Source: Dugong dugon (Eukaryota > Chordata > Mammalia > Sirenia > Dugongidae). From it: a stretch of DNA of 64,000 bases. The translations under genes were made by a program, and so were the position numbers. Below are positions 38,551 through 51,663 of the stretch, piece after piece (the first letter of the stretch is position 1; every line of letters starts with the position of its first letter). The notes beneath the pieces were generated by a model. It ran no database searches, was not told the origin of the DNA, and worked only from the letters and a program-made list of their open reading frames with translations. Location: NCBI GenBank assembly GCA_030035585.1, contig CM057463.1, positions 140,276,736 through 140,340,735 on the forward strand, given 5' to 3'.

Positions 38551-39002
38551 TTTTTAAATAGTACTAAGCCATTATTTGCCTTTGTCACTCTCATTCTTTT
38601 GTGAGTACACAGTGGCATGTTCCAGAGCCTAAATAACACATGATATTACAAGACATTAAATGCAGAAGAAGATAGACAAATGTGGCCAGACAATAAAGCC
38701 GGACATAAAAGAAATTTTCAAAAATGTCAAAAAAAAAAAAAAGCCACGCTTCTCAATAGGTATTATTTTGGAAAATATAGTTATCTTCCACATACACACA
38801 AAAAATATATGATGTTAACATATGATAGGTTTATTAATGTTATTTTAAATAAATTAATTCATATTTTTAAAATTTGTTTTAATTTCCAATATGATAAATA
38901 TTGATAGATTGAACCTCATAAATAAAATCTGTTTGCTGTCCTTAATAACTTTGAAGATTTTTAAAAAGGGATCCTGAATATAAAAATTTGAGGACTGCAG
39001 CC
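38551..39002 (+). mobile_element. hAT-type (Charlie-like) DNA transposon remnant
   Basis: It has the features of non-autonomous mammalian hAT elements: CATTATTTGCCTTTGTCACTC, GGAAAATATAGTTATCTTCC, and a 3' end AAAAATTTGAGGACTGCAG, which is a decayed form of the terminal inverted repeat CTTTGAGAACCACTG-type. The left end is not seen, perhaps cut off by L1-D. The family name is by recall only. Confidence 0.5.
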
Positions 39003-39240
39003 TTAAAAATTAAGGCATGTTTGACCAATTTTAGGCTTTAGAATTAAGCATATCTACCCTTCTTTTCAACAATTTGAAGGCCTGAGATTGCATTGATGCC
39101 AATGACCTAAATTTACCTTGACACTTCTGTGATGATTTAACTAAGATAAGATTCCAAGTGATAGTGATATTCTCTCAGCAATTTGAAGGTATTATCCCAC
39201 TATACCCTGACTTCTTTTTTTTTGTTTTTTCATTTAGCCT
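39003..39240 (-). repeat. possible old L1 fragment, minus strand
   Basis: The block CTCTCAGCAATTTGAAGGTA then CCCACTATACCCTGACTTC resembles a reversed old-L1 3' region. Weak. Confidence 0.35.
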
Positions 39241-39257
39241 GGCTTTTATTGTGTATA

Positions 39258-41343
39258 TCTTTTTTTTTTTGTACTTCAGGTGAAGGCTTACAGAACAAAT
39301 AGTTTCTCATGAAACAATAGTACACATATTGTTTTATGACATTGGTTAACAACCCTACGACATGTCAACCGTCTCCCTTCTCGACCTTTTTTTTTTTAGT
39401 GAAAATATACATAGCCAAAGATACACCATTTTAAAAATTTCTACATGCACAGTTCAGTGACATTGACTACACTCTTCCAGTTGTGCTGCTATTCTCACTT
39501 TAGATGAAGGCTTACAGAACAAAATAGTTTCTCATTTAACAGTTAGTACACGTTGCCCTATGACAATGGTTAACAACCTCACATCAACACTATTCTTACA
39601 CAACCTTGGGTTCCCTATCACCAGCTTCCTTGTCCTCTTCTGCCTTATGGCCCTTGTCCCTGGACTGCTGTGACTCATTAGTCCCATTTGGTTTTATGGG
39701 GCTGTCCACTCCCTGGCTGAACAGTGAACCTCGGAAATGATTTCACCACTGAGCTAAAAGGGTGTCTGGGGGCCATACTCTTGGGGTTTCTCCAGTCTCC
39801 TTTAGGCCAGTAAATCTGGTCTTTTTTTTTTGTGAGTTAGAATTTTGTTCTACATCCTTCTCCAACTCTGTGCAGAACCCTCTGTTGTGATCCCTGTCAG
39901 AGCAGTCTGTGGTGGTTGCTGGGCACACCTAGCTGTACTGGGCTCAGTCTAGTGGGGGCCTTGGTAGTTGTGGTCCATTAGTCCTTAGGACTAACCTTTT
40001 CCTTGTAACCTGTTCTCTTCATTCTCCCTTGCTCCCGAAGGGATGAGACCAGTGGAGTATCTTAGATGGCTGCTCACAGGCTTTTAAGAGCCCAGATGCT
40101 ACTCACCAAGGTAGAATGTAGAACATTGTCTTTATAAACTGTGTTATGCCAATTGAGCTAGATATTCCCCGAGACCATGGTCCCCACAGCCCTCCACCCA
40201 GCAATTCAGTCCCTCAGGGAGTTTGGATGTGTCTATGGAACTTCCATGACCTTTCCTTGTACAAGTTGTGCTGGTTTCCCTTGTATTGTGTACTGTCTCA
40301 CCCTTCACCCAAGATACCACTTATCTATTGCCTATTTAGTATTTTTCCCCCACCCCTCCCATCCCTGGTAACCAACAAAGATTGTTACATTACGTGTGTG
40401 AACTATTTCATGGGTTTTTACAATAGAGGTCTCATACAATATTTGTCCTTTTGTGATTGACTTATTTCACTCAGCATAATGTCCTCCAGTTTCATACATG
40501 TTAGGAGATGCTTCACAGATTCATCGTTGTTCTTTCTTGTTACGTAGTACTCCATTGTGTGTCTGTACCATAGTTTGTTTATCCATTCATCTGTTGATGG
40601 GCATCTAGGTTGTTTCCATCGTTTTGCTATTGTTAACAATGCTGCCATGAACATACGTGTGCATATGTCTATTAGAGTTACGACTCTTATTTCTCTAGGA
40701 TATATTCCTAGGAGTGGGATTGCTGGATCGAATGGTATGCTATTTCTAGCTTTCTGAGGAAGTGCCATATCATTTTCCAAAATGGTTGTATCATTTTGCT
40801 TTCCCACCAGCAGTGCATAAGAGTTCCGATCTCCCCACAGCCCCTCCAACATTTGTTATTTCCAGTGTTTTTGATTCGTGCCAGTGATGCCAGGGTGAGA
40901 TGGTATCTCATTGTGGTTTTAATTTGCATTTTTCTAATGGCTAGTGATCATGAGCATTTCCTCATGTGTCTGTTGGCCATTTGAATGTCTTCTTTGGTGA
41001 AGTGTCTGTTCATTTCCTTTACCAGTTTTTTCATAAGATTATTTGTCTTTTTGTTGTAGAGGTGTTGGATTTTCTTGTAGATTATGGAGATTAGACCTTT
41101 GTCTGACTTGTACTGTCCAAAATTTTTTTCCCAGTCTGTAGGTTCTCTTTTTACTCTTTTGGTGAAGTCTTTTGAAGAGCATAGGTGTTTGATTTTTAGA
41201 AGATCCCAGTTATCTAGCTTATCTTCTGGGGTTTGTGTATTGATGGTTACGGTTTGTATCCTGTTAATGCCGTGTATTAAGGCTTGTAGTGTTGGTCCCC
41301 TGACTTCTGTTATTGCACTGAGAATTAGTTGTGTTAGCCGAAA
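39258..41343 (-). mobile_element. L1-E: 5'-truncated L1, minus strand
   Basis: Reversed L1 of the L1-B subfamily: 3' UTR at 39258-40417 with the same doubled 3' end (GTGAAGGCTTACAGAACAAA at 39280 and GATGAAGGCTTACAGAACAA at 39503), then the ORF2 C-terminal third. Probable target duplication TTATTGTGTATA (39246-39257) against TTCTTGTGTATA (41344-41355), one mismatch. The last ~40 bp (41306-41343) do not align with ORF2 and may be filler at the 5' junction. Confidence 0.88.
40418..41305 (-). pseudogene. L1-E ORF2 C-terminal pseudogene fragment
   Basis: The C-terminal region of ORF2p, downstream of the RT palm. On the minus strand 41305-40948 reads [16 protein letters not shown]-like sequence and [20 protein letters not shown]. 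After a break, 40852-40418 reads the last 144 residues through [16 protein letters not shown] and KRWKQPRCPSTDEWINKLWY to the stop. There is no endonuclease or RT catalytic region, so it never coded for an active enzyme. Confidence 0.88.
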
Positions 41344-41355
41344 TTCTTGTGTATA

Positions 41356-41945
41356 CAATTATGATGTTTATATGGTCTTTTTGATTCTGGCTCGTGGAAT
41401 AATTGTTTCCTCACATGTTGTGTAACTTAAATTACAGGTTTATTTTCATTGGGCCCTTACCTGCACAGCTCAGAATGAGAGAAGGTCCCTGAAGAGATGT
41501 CTTGTGTATGTTCCCTTCAAGTGGTTTAGGGTGGCCACCAGTCTGAGATCACTTTTTATGTTAACTTCTTCTCTTGGGGTTTCGTGTACCTCACAGGTAG
41601 TTCATGCTGAAAATTCCAGCTTGTGGAAGGGCTAGTCCATGTTAACCTATCCTCAGAGAATATGACTTTTCCATTCTAAGTTCCCTCAACATCTCATTGT
41701 GCCAATGAGAAGATTTTATTGTTTTCAACCAGCATTTCACTGAGGTGTACACCTCCAAGGATCCCAGATGTATGGAGTGGTTTGATTCCATAGCCCCATC
41801 ATAAGCAGGCCAGTAAAATCCAAACTACTCCCTACTTCTTCCTTACCCCCTTTTTTCAGAGCTCCAACAAAATCAGCTCACAAAGTTACTGCTATGGTTT
41901 CACCTGCCCGCAACTTCCTCCCCCACCTCCACCTTGCTCCACTGC
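41356..41945. other. unassigned sequence
   Basis: No gene. Relatively C/T-rich at 41830-41940. The AATAAA-like and LTR-like look around 41420-41445 (ACAGGTTTATTTTC) is too weak to call. Confidence 0.4.
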
Positions 41946-42034
41946 TTCCCTATGGAGCACAGTTCTACTCTGTAACACATGGGGTCACCATGGGTTGACA
42001 TCCACTTGACAGCAACAGGTTTGCTTTTGGTTTG
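41946..42034 (+). repeat. AfroSINE 3' half, plus strand
   Basis: Only the 3' body remains: CCCTATGGAGCACAGTTCTA, ACATGGGGTCACCATGGGTT, ACTTGACAGCAACAGGTTTG. Confidence 0.88.
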
Positions 42035-43394
42035 AATTCATCAGTTGTCCCATTATCCTCTAAGATGTTCATTCTTTCTGCTTCATTTTTGAAAACCAAT
42101 TATACTATGTGATTGATAAATAGGAAATTTCGATATGGCTCCACTTGTTCATCTTTAAAGGCATGTTCAGCTCTTTGATCTAAATATTTACAGGTCCTTA
42201 CAGGAGTAAATTAGAAATTATGTCATGATTAAAAGCTTGGATTATTGACCTATTGCAATATTTCTCAGCGAGCTTGGAAGAACAAGGTCTAAAATAAAAT
42301 ATTTTTTTTATTTTGAGATCAAGAAGGTAAAATATTGTTTAAACAAAATTAAACATCTTTCTTAACTTCAGGATTTATATGCCAATGCACATGTTGAATC
42401 TCTAAGAAAGAATTTCTCAAACTCATCTTCTTAGAGCATCATGTGGTACTAAATCTTCCACTTCTGGAACCCCTGACATCCATGTTTAAAGATCAAATTT
42501 CCAATTTTTACATCAAGTTATATAAATCAAGCCATTATCATATCTGAATTCTGATATATTAATAATTCAGTTGTTTATGGAATTAAGGATGTGCTTTGAT
42601 TCTCAGTAGTGACAATATTATGATATCTTAAAGAAAGCCAAAATTTGACTTTTTTTTAATTTGGAAGTATTGCCATAGTCTCTGATATGTATTTTTACAT
42701 ATTAATAAGCATATCAAAGTATAAAATTAGAATACATATATACTGTGGTTTGCAAGATTATGGTAGTATGGAAAAGGAATTAGAGATCTCAATACTGAAG
42801 GGAAAACATAAATTTAGGAATAAATTTTCCATAGCAATAGAGTTACATTTGTTCCATAGTGATTGTACTAAAACAACTTATCTGAAAGCCCTGGATACTT
42901 TAAATTAATGGAAAAATTGAAGAGAACATTGAAGTCTCATTATCCTAGTTGGTGATTTATGGGTTAGGTTTAATAGCCTAAGTGTTCTCCCATCTGCTTA
43001 GAAATATATATTCAGTTTTAAAATTAGTTTTAATAATTCCAGTTTCAAATGAAGTTTTTCACAAACAGAACTTATTACAAGAGTTTGCAACACTTCTGTG
43101 GGAAAATGCTTGAAGTTTCATGTGACTGAAATCTACTCAGAAATATAAAAACAAAAAGACCATTAAAATAGATGTAAATATCAAAGGAATAGAAACAACT
43201 TTGTAAGAAATTCTACAATTCACTATTTATTAAGGCACTAGTTTTCCAGTTTGAAAATTATGGTGTTTCCTAGATTTTTCTCCAGATTTTTGTCTACAAA
43301 TTAGTCTGTTAATTAAGAATCTTATCAAAATGTGGCCAGAACTGAACATTTTTAAATTCACAAAATACATGAATAGGAAAAATCTTCAGAGGGG
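42035..43394. other. unassigned AT-rich sequence
   Basis: No supported gene or repeat in 1.36 kb. Confidence 0.5.
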
Positions 43395-43485
43395 ATCTAT
43401 TGTAACAGCTTAATTTGCAAATGAGGAAACTGATGGCAGGTATGGTAAAATATTTACCCAAAGTAACAGTAACTTAGTGGTTTCA
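43395..43485 (-). repeat. MIR fragment, minus strand
   Basis: Reversed MIR core: TTTGCAAATGAGGAAACTGA followed by ATTTACCCAAAGTAACAGTA. Confidence 0.65.
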
Positions 43486-43594
43486 TCCCTCCTTAAGAGT
43501 TTCAGTCCTGCAGCCCAGAGCAATTGTTTATTAATCTCCTTTATCATATTGTTGAGGATTTTTAGTAATCTAGATAAGATAGCTAGATAGATGA

Positions 43595-44160
43595 TGTCTT
43601 AGTCATCTAGTGCTGTTATAACAGAAATTCCACAAGTGGTTGGCTTTAACAAAAAGAAATTTATTTCTTCACAGTAAAGGAGGCTAAAAGTCCAAACTCA
43701 TCGGCTTTAACAAAGAGAAGTTTTATTCTCTCACAATTCAGTAGGTTAAAAGTCCAAATTCAGGGCATCAGCTCCAGGTGAAGGCTTTCTCTCTCTTTCG
43801 GTCTTCTTATCAATCTTCCCCAGACTAGGACCTTCTCCACGCAGGGACCCCGGGTCCAAAGGATGCGCTCTGCTCCTGGCACTGCTTTCTTGGTGGTAAG
43901 AGGTCCCCAACTCTCTGCTAGCTTCTTTTTCCTTTTATCTGTTGTAAGATAAAAGGTGATGCAGGCCATACCCCAGGGAAACTCCCTTTACATTGGATCA
44001 GGGATGTGACTTTAGTAAGGGTGTAATAATCCCACCTTAATCTGTTTTAACATAAAATTACAATCACAAAATGGAGGACAACCACACAATACTGGGAATC
44101 ATGGCCCAACAAAACTGATACAGACATTTTTTTTGTGGGGACATAATTCAATCCATGACA
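43595..44160 (-). repeat. MaLR-type LTR with 5-bp target duplication and internal duplication
   Basis: Plus strand runs TGTCTTAGTCATCTAGTGCT to ATAATTCAATCCATGACA. It is flanked by a perfect GATGA on both sides (43590-43594, 44161-44165), the 5-bp duplication typical of ERVL/MaLR. About 60 bp is tandemly duplicated (43643-43702 and 43703-43762), each copy with GGCTTTAACAAA..GAA, TTTATT and AAAAGTCCAAA. Confidence 0.92.
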
Positions 44161-44434
44161 GATGATAAATACACAAATAGGCTACTGATCTGCCCCCTCC
44201 CAAGTATTTAATTCGCATGTGTGCACGTGCTGTCACATGCACATATGAGTTTGCATATCACTGACTCCAAATTCAAATCTAAGATCATATGAGTATCAGA
44301 CATTGTGCTATATGACCCACTAGTTTTTCCTCCTAAAACAAATTATGTTTTCTCTTTTTTTTTCCCTCTCCATCCATCTCTATTCTTCTGTTAACTTCTT
44401 CATATCTGCATTGTTTAAATTTTAATCAATTCCT

Positions 44435-44930
44435 ATCAGGACCACAATAGATGGACCCTGATAGAATGGAAGAAACATGCAGAGCAGAACTCGAATTCTT
44501 AACAACAAAAAAAAAAGAGTCCAAACTGACTGGGCTAGTTGAGACTAGAGGACTCCCTGAGACTATCACCCTGAGATACTCTTTAATCTTTGAACTGAAA
44601 CTGTCCTCTGAAGTCACCTTTTAGCTAAATAAAGATTGGCACACAAAATGAAGGATATTATTCATGAGTACAGTGCTCCATCAAAAAACCATGTGAGACC
44701 AAAAGGTCAACAATTACTCTAAAGCAAAGATGAGAAGATAAGGGGGCAAGGAAACTAGAGTACTGGAAATGGAACAATGAGAACACAATTAAAGAAAATG
44801 TTGACACATTTTGAAAAATGTAACTAACATCACAGAACAACTTGTGTAGAAATTGTCAAATGGGAAACTAATTTGTTGTGTAAACTTCCACCAAAAACAC
44901 AAGAAAATATTATTTAAAAAACTCCATTTT
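44435..44930 (+). mobile_element. L1-F: L1 3' UTR fragment, plus strand
   Basis: 5'-truncated 3' UTR of the same lineage as the 56.9-57.6 kb piece: ACCACAATAGATGGACCCTG, GATACTCTTTAATCTTTGAA, GAAGTCACCTTTTAGCTAAA, and the end ACTTCCACCAAAAACACAAG. No coding part. Confidence 0.85.
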
Positions 44931-46468
44931 CATAAATGAATAAAACTTAAAACAAAAAATGACCTTATGAGAAATCTCATTTCATGGTAATCCCAATCAG
45001 ATAATCCCAAAGAATCACTACATTGATCCACATTGTTATAAAAGAATTCCATATCTGAAAAGTTAAGTTAAGGTTGTGTGCCAGCTGAGGCGAGGCCAAG
45101 ATGGTGGAGTAGTCAGATGCTTCTGGTGGACACTCTTACAACAAAGACCTGAAAAAACAAGTGATTCGATTATATATGGCAATCTGGGAGCCCTGAACAT
45201 CAAAGCACAGTTAAGTAACTGGATTGAGTGGCGGGGAGAGGGAGAGACGGTTCAGAAGCAGGGAGGAGTTGTCAGACTTGACCCGGCAAGAGCCTGAGCT
45301 TTTCAGGTCTGATCAGCTCATGGGCAATCTGAGAGGCAGGCAAGCAGCCGAGCTCAGGAGGCTCATTTTCTGCACTGGGAGAGACCCACACCAGAAAGTC
45401 TACACAGCTGCACAGAATCAGTGAGAAGCAGGCCTCCACAAAAGATAAATACTTGTGTAGGGCTTACTGCATGGATCAAAAACACCCCCCTTAGGGAAAA
45501 ACCTCTCTCCCATTTACCTCCCCTCTTGCCACTCTGCACAGGGTCCCAGACTGGCTTCAGCAATGGCTGAGTCCCCTGGGCCGGAAGTAAGCTCCGTCAC
45601 ACACCCGGAGCCATTTTCACTGCCTTGGAGAGTGAACAAATTAACAAACGGGAAAAAAATAAACTGCTGGCTCCCCTAAGGCAGGAACCCAGGATAAGCA
45701 CAGCCCCTTTGCCTACACATAGGCATAAGGGATCCATGGACTTTGAGCGCCTTTCTGCCTGCATAGACTTGTGTGGGCCCATCTCAACAGCGCAGGCCCT
45801 CATTACCACAGTACAACAGGGTATATACCGGAACCCTAACTGCAACTGTTTCAGCTGGGAAGTGGCAGGTTCTTGACCTTCAACACCGCTCTACCCATTA
45901 AACATGGTCTTCACCTACCCACGAGGGGCCTGAGGACTGGTGGCCCATGAATAAGAGGTGCCCCCCAGTCCTTACGGCCAACAGCATTAGGTGCTCATAG
46001 TCTGGCTGCAAAAACCACCCACCTACACGCTCTAGGGAACAGGGACATGCCTTCCTCCTGGACACTAGGGGGCAGCCGTCAGCCCATGCCTTGCTCAGAG
46101 TGTGTCCACCTGCTGCACCCAGATGCCTGTGCTGAGACCAATCACCCATGCCTGTCTAGGATTGTAAGTGAGAGCCTACACCACACACCTGGTGGCTATC
46201 TACCTGGGCACCCGAGCTGAATACATACAGGAGGAGTGGACGGACTCCTGAGCTCACATACCTAGTAACAGATCTAAGCAGCTGGTGACAGGACATTAGA
46301 GCTTCAAAGGTACCAATAATCAAACTAGCTCATAACAGCAGCCTATTTGGGCATATCAAAACTAAACAAGAAGCTAGGACACAGTAAGCAAACATAAAAT
46401 CAATAAATATAATAACTTATTGATGGCTCAAAGACAACAGTCAAAATCAAATCACATAGAGGCAATCC

Positions 46469-47418
46469 ATGATGGCATCAGCAAGCTCCAAAAAAAAAGA
46501 ATCTAGAAATTTTCCAGAGGAGGAAAATTTCTTGGATTTACCAGAGGCAGAATACAAAAGATAAATATACAGAACTCTTCAATAAATTAGGAAGGAAATT
46601 AAGAAAAACACAGAACATGCAATAGAGGAAATTAAAAAGATTAAAGAAGAGCATAATGACAAATTTAACAGGCTGCAAGAATCCATAAAGAGACAGCAAT
46701 CAGAAATCCAGAAGATTAACAATAAAATTTCAGAATTAGACAACTCAGTAGAAAGTCATAGGAGCAGAATTGAGGCAATGGAAGTCAGAATTAGTGAGAT
46801 TGACAATAAAGCACTTGACACCAACTTATTTGAGGAAAAATCTAGTAAAAGGATTAAAAAAATGAAGAAACCCTAAGAATTATGTGGGACTTTATCAAGA
46901 GGAATAACCTATGAGTGACTAGAGTACCAGAATGGGGAGGGGGGATAACAGAAAATACAGAGAGAATTGTTGAAGATTTGTTGGCAGAAAACTTCCCTGA
47001 TATCGTGAAAGATGACAGGATATCTATTCAAGATGCTCATTGAATCCCACATAAGGTAAATCCCAAAAGAAAGTCACCAAGACATACTATAATCAAATTT
47101 GCCAAAACCAAAGATAAAGAGAGAATTTTAAGAGTGGCTAGGGATAAAAGAAAAGTCATCTACAAAGGAGAGTCAATAAGAATAAGCTAGGACTACTCAG
47201 CAGAAACCATGCAGGCAAGAATGCAATGGGATGACATACATAAAGCCTTGAAGGAAAAATACTGCCAGCCATGTATTACATATCCAGCAGAACTGTCTGT
47301 CAAATATGATGGAGAAATTAGGGCATTTCCAGATAAACAGAAGTTTAGGGAATTTGCAAAAACCAAACCAAAATTACAAGAAATACTAAAGGGAATTCTC
47401 CAGTTAGAAAATCAGTAA
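46469..47418 (+). pseudogene. L1-C ORF1 (ORF1p) pseudogene
   Basis: Decayed RNA-binding ORF1p. The start context CCATGATGGCATCAGCAAG is shared with L1-A. The C-terminal part is readable at 47209-47418 (ARMQWDDIHKALKEKY, SVKYDGEIRAFPDKQKF, to LKGILQLENQ). The span is not a multiple of three. Stops occur near 46860, 47041 and 47188, and a G-rich slip at 46934-46946. The coiled coil at 46600-46850 is recognisable by Lys/Glu/Gln-rich codons. Confidence 0.88.
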
Positions 47419-47854
47419 TATCAAATAATAACCCAAGCCTAGAACATAAGACAGAGCAACCAGATATCAACCCAGATAGGGAAGTCAAAAAGTAAATCAA
47501 AGCTAAAACACTGAAAATAGGGAAACAGATGTTAAAAGATGACAACATTAAAACAAAAAAGAGGGACTTAAAAAATGTAGACATAGATTTTTCATATGGA
47601 GAGGACATCAAGGAGATATAAAGATATAAAAGACTGCTATAAACTTAGAAAAATAGGGATAAATACTAGGGAACTACAAAGGAAAATAACAATTTGACAA
47701 GTCAAAAAACTAGAAAAATATAAAGACTCAGTAAACACAAAATCAACAACAATGAAAAAGATGAAAAGAAAATACATAAAGAAAAACGACTCAGCACAGA
47801 AAATTATGGGGAAGAAAGAAACTGTGAACAACAACATGCAAAAAAGACATCAAA

Positions 47855-50800
47855 ATGACAGCACTGAACTTACATCTATCAATAATTACACTGACTGTGA
47901 AAGGACTAAATGCACCAATAAAGAGACAGAGAGTGGCAGATGGGATAAAAAAAAACAAAAAACCACGATCTGTCTATATGCTGCCTACAAGAGACACACC
48001 TTAGACTTAAAGACACAAAAACTCAAAGGAAGGAAAAAAATATATCAAGCAAACAACACTCAAAAAAGAGCAGGAGTGGCAATATTAATCTCTGACAAAA
48101 TAGACTTTAAAGTAAAATCCACCACAAAGGATAAGGAAGGACACTATGTAATGATTGAAGGGTCAATACACCAGGAGGACATAACTATAATAAATTTTTA
48201 TGCACCCAAAGACAGGACTCTAAAATACATAAAATAAACTCTAACGGCACTGAAAAGAGAGAAAGACAGTTCCACAATAGTAGTAGGAGACTTCAACACA
48301 CCACTTTCGGTGAAGGACAGAACATCCAGAAAGAAGCTCAACAAAGACACTGAAGAGCTAAATGCTACAATCAACCAACTTGATCTCATAGACATACACT
48401 GAACACTTCACCGAACAGCAGACAAGTATACTTTCTTTTCTAATACACATGGAACATTCTCCAGAAGAGACCACATATTAGGCCATAAAACGAGCCTTAA
48501 CAAAATCCAAAGCATCAAAATATTGCAAAGCAGCTTTCCTGACCACAAAGCCATAAAAGTAAAAATCAATAACAGAAAAAGCGAGGGAAAAAAATCAAAA
48601 ACATGGATACTGAACAACACTTTGCTCAAAAACTACTGGGTCATAGAAGAAATTAAGGATGGAAAAAAGAAATTCATAGAATCAAACGAGAATGAAAACA
48701 CATCCTACCAGAACCTTTGGGACACAGCAAAAGCAGTGCTCAGAGGTCAGTTTATAGCAATAAAAGCACACATCTAAAAAGAGGAAAAGGTCATAATCGA
48801 AACATAAACCCTACAACTGGAAGAAATAGAAAGAGAGCAGCAAAAGAAGCCCTCGGGTGCCAGAAGAAAGGAAATAATAAGAATCAGAGCAGAATTAAAT
48901 GAAATAGAGAATAGAGAAACAACTTAAAGAGTTAACAAGACCAAAATCTGGTTCTTTGAAAAGGTCAACAAAACTGATAAACCCTTGGCCAAACTGACAA
49001 AATAAAAACAGGAGATGAAGCACATAACCCGTATAAGAAATGAGATGGGTGATATCACAACAGACCCAACTGAAATGAAAAGAATCACCACAGAATCCTA
49101 TGAAAATCTGTACTCTAACAAATTTGAAAACCTAGAGAAAATGGACAAATTTCTAGAAACTCACTATCTACCTAAACTAACACAAACAGAGGTAGAACAA
49201 CTAAATAAACCCATAACAAAAGAAGAGATTGAAAAGGTAATTAAAAAACTCCCAACAAAAAAAAAAGCCCTGGCTCAGATGGCTTCACTGGACATGTCTA
49301 CCAAACTTTCAGAGAAGAGTTAACACCACTACTAGTAAAGGTATTTCAGAGCATAGAAAAGGATGGAATACTCCCAAACTCATTCTATGAAGCCAGCATA
49401 ACCCTGATACCAAAACCAGGTAAAGACACCACAAAAAAAGAAAATTACAGACCAATATCCCTCATGAACATTGACGCAAAAATCCTCAACAAAATTGTAG
49501 CCAATAGAATTCAGCGACATAGCAAAAAAATAATTCACCATGATCAAGTGGGATTTATACCAGGTATGCAGGGATGGTTCAACATTATAAAACAATCAAC
49601 ATAATCCATCACATTAATAAAACCAAAGACAAGAACCAGATGATCTTATCAATCGATGCAGAAAAGGCATTTGACAAAGTTCAACACCCATTCATGATAA
49701 AAACTCTCACAAAAAACAGGAATAGAAGGGAAATTCCTCAATATAATTAAGAGCATTTGTACAAAGCCAACAGCCAACATCATCCTAAATGGAGAGACTT
49801 TGACAGCATTTCCCTTGAGAACCGGAACCAGACAAGGATGCCCTTTATCACCGCTCTTATTCAACATTGTGCTGGAGGTCCTAGCCAGAGCAATTAGGCT
49901 AGAAAAAGAAATACAGGGCATCCAAACTGGTAGGGAAGAAGTCAAAGTATCTCTGTTTGCAGATGATACGATCTTATACACAGAAAATCCCAAAGAATGG
50001 ACAGGAAAACTACTGGAACTAATAGAAGATTTCAGCAAAGTATCAGGATACAAGATAAACACACAAAAATCAGTTGGATTCCTTTACACCAACAAAGAGA
50101 AGCTCAAAGAGGAAATCACCAAATCAATACCATTTACAATAGCCCCCAAAAGATAAAATACTTAGGGATAAATCTAACCAGAGACGTAAAAGACCTATAC
50201 CATGAAAACTACAAGACACTACTGCAAGAAACCAAAAGAGACCTGCATAAGCAGAAAAACATACTTTACCCATGGATAGGTAGACTCAACATAGTGAAAA
50301 TGTCAGTTCTACCCAAAGCGGTCTACAGATACAATGCAGTCCCGATCCAAATTCCACCGGCATTTTTTAATGAGATGGAGAAACAAATCACCAACTTCAT
50401 ATGGAAAGGGAAGACGCCCCAAATAAGTAAATTATTACTCAAGAAGAAGAACAAAGTGGGAGGCCTCACACTACCTGAGTTTAGAACCTATTATACCGCC
50501 ACGGTAGTCAAAACAGCCTGGTACGGGTACAACAACAGATACATAGACCAATGGAACAGAACTGAGAATCCAGACATAGATTCATCCACCTATGAGCAGC
50601 TGATATTTGACAAAGGCCCAAAGTCTGTTAATTGGGGAAAAGACAGTCTCTTTAACAAATGGTGCTGGCATAACTGGATATCCATTTGCAAAAAACTGAA
50701 ACAAGACTCATACCTTGCACCATGCAGAAAAACTATTTCAAAATGAATCAAAGACTTAAATATAAAATCAAAAACGATAAAGATCATGGAAGAAAAAACA

Positions 50801-51663
50801 GGGACAACACTAGGAGCCCTAATACATGGCATAAACACAATATGAACCATAAGTAACAATGCACAAGTGCAAGAAGAGAGACTAGATAATTGGGAGCTCC
50901 TAAAAATCAAACACTTATGCTGATCAAAATACTTCACAGAAAGAGTAAAAAGACAACCTACAGACTGGGGAAAGAATTCGGGCTATAACAAATCCGATCA
51001 GCGTCTAATCTCTAAAATCTACAAGATACTGCAAAACCTCAACAACAAAAAGATAAATGACCCAATTAAAAAATGGGCAAAGGATATGAATAGGCATTTC
51101 GCCAAATAAGATATTCAGGTGGCTAACAGACACATGAAGAAATGCTCAAGATTATTAGCCATTAGAGAAATGCAGATCAAAACTACAATGAGATATCATC
51201 TCACCCCAACAATCCAAAAACCACAAAATAAAAAATGCTGGAGAGGTTGTTGAGAGACTGGAACACTTATACACTGTTGGTGGGAATGTAAAATGGTACA
51301 ACCACTTTTAAAATCGATTTGGTGCTTCCTTAAAAAGCTAGAAATAGATGTACCATATAATCCAGCTATTCCACTCCTTGGAATATATCCTAGAGAAAAA
51401 AAGCCATCACACAAACAGATATATGCAAACCCATGTTCATTGCAGCACTGTTCACGATAGTAAAAAGATGGAAACAACCTAGGTGCCCATCAACGAACAA
51501 ATGGATAAACAAATTATGGCTATCCACACAATGGAATACTACGCAATGATAAAGAACAACGACGAAGCTGTGAAACATAACATGCAGAAAGCTGGAGGTC
51601 ATTACACTGAGTGAATTTAGTCAGTCACAGAAGGACAAATACTGTAGAAGACCACTAGTATAA
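47855..51663 (+). pseudogene. L1-C ORF2 (endonuclease/RT) pseudogene
   Basis: All ORF2p parts are present but broken. Endonuclease pieces: KIYQANNTQKRAGVAILISDK at about 48040-48100 (frame 47752-48237) and the GDFNTPLS-type segment at about 48280. RT palm: [20 protein letters not shown] at about 49820, catalytic [10 protein letters not shown] at about 49950. A 249-codon stretch (49997-50746) then reads on through RT thumb blocks ([40 protein letters not shown]). The C-terminal Cys region lies near 51240. Internal stops include 48235-48237 and 50744-50746. Not functional. Confidence 0.92.
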
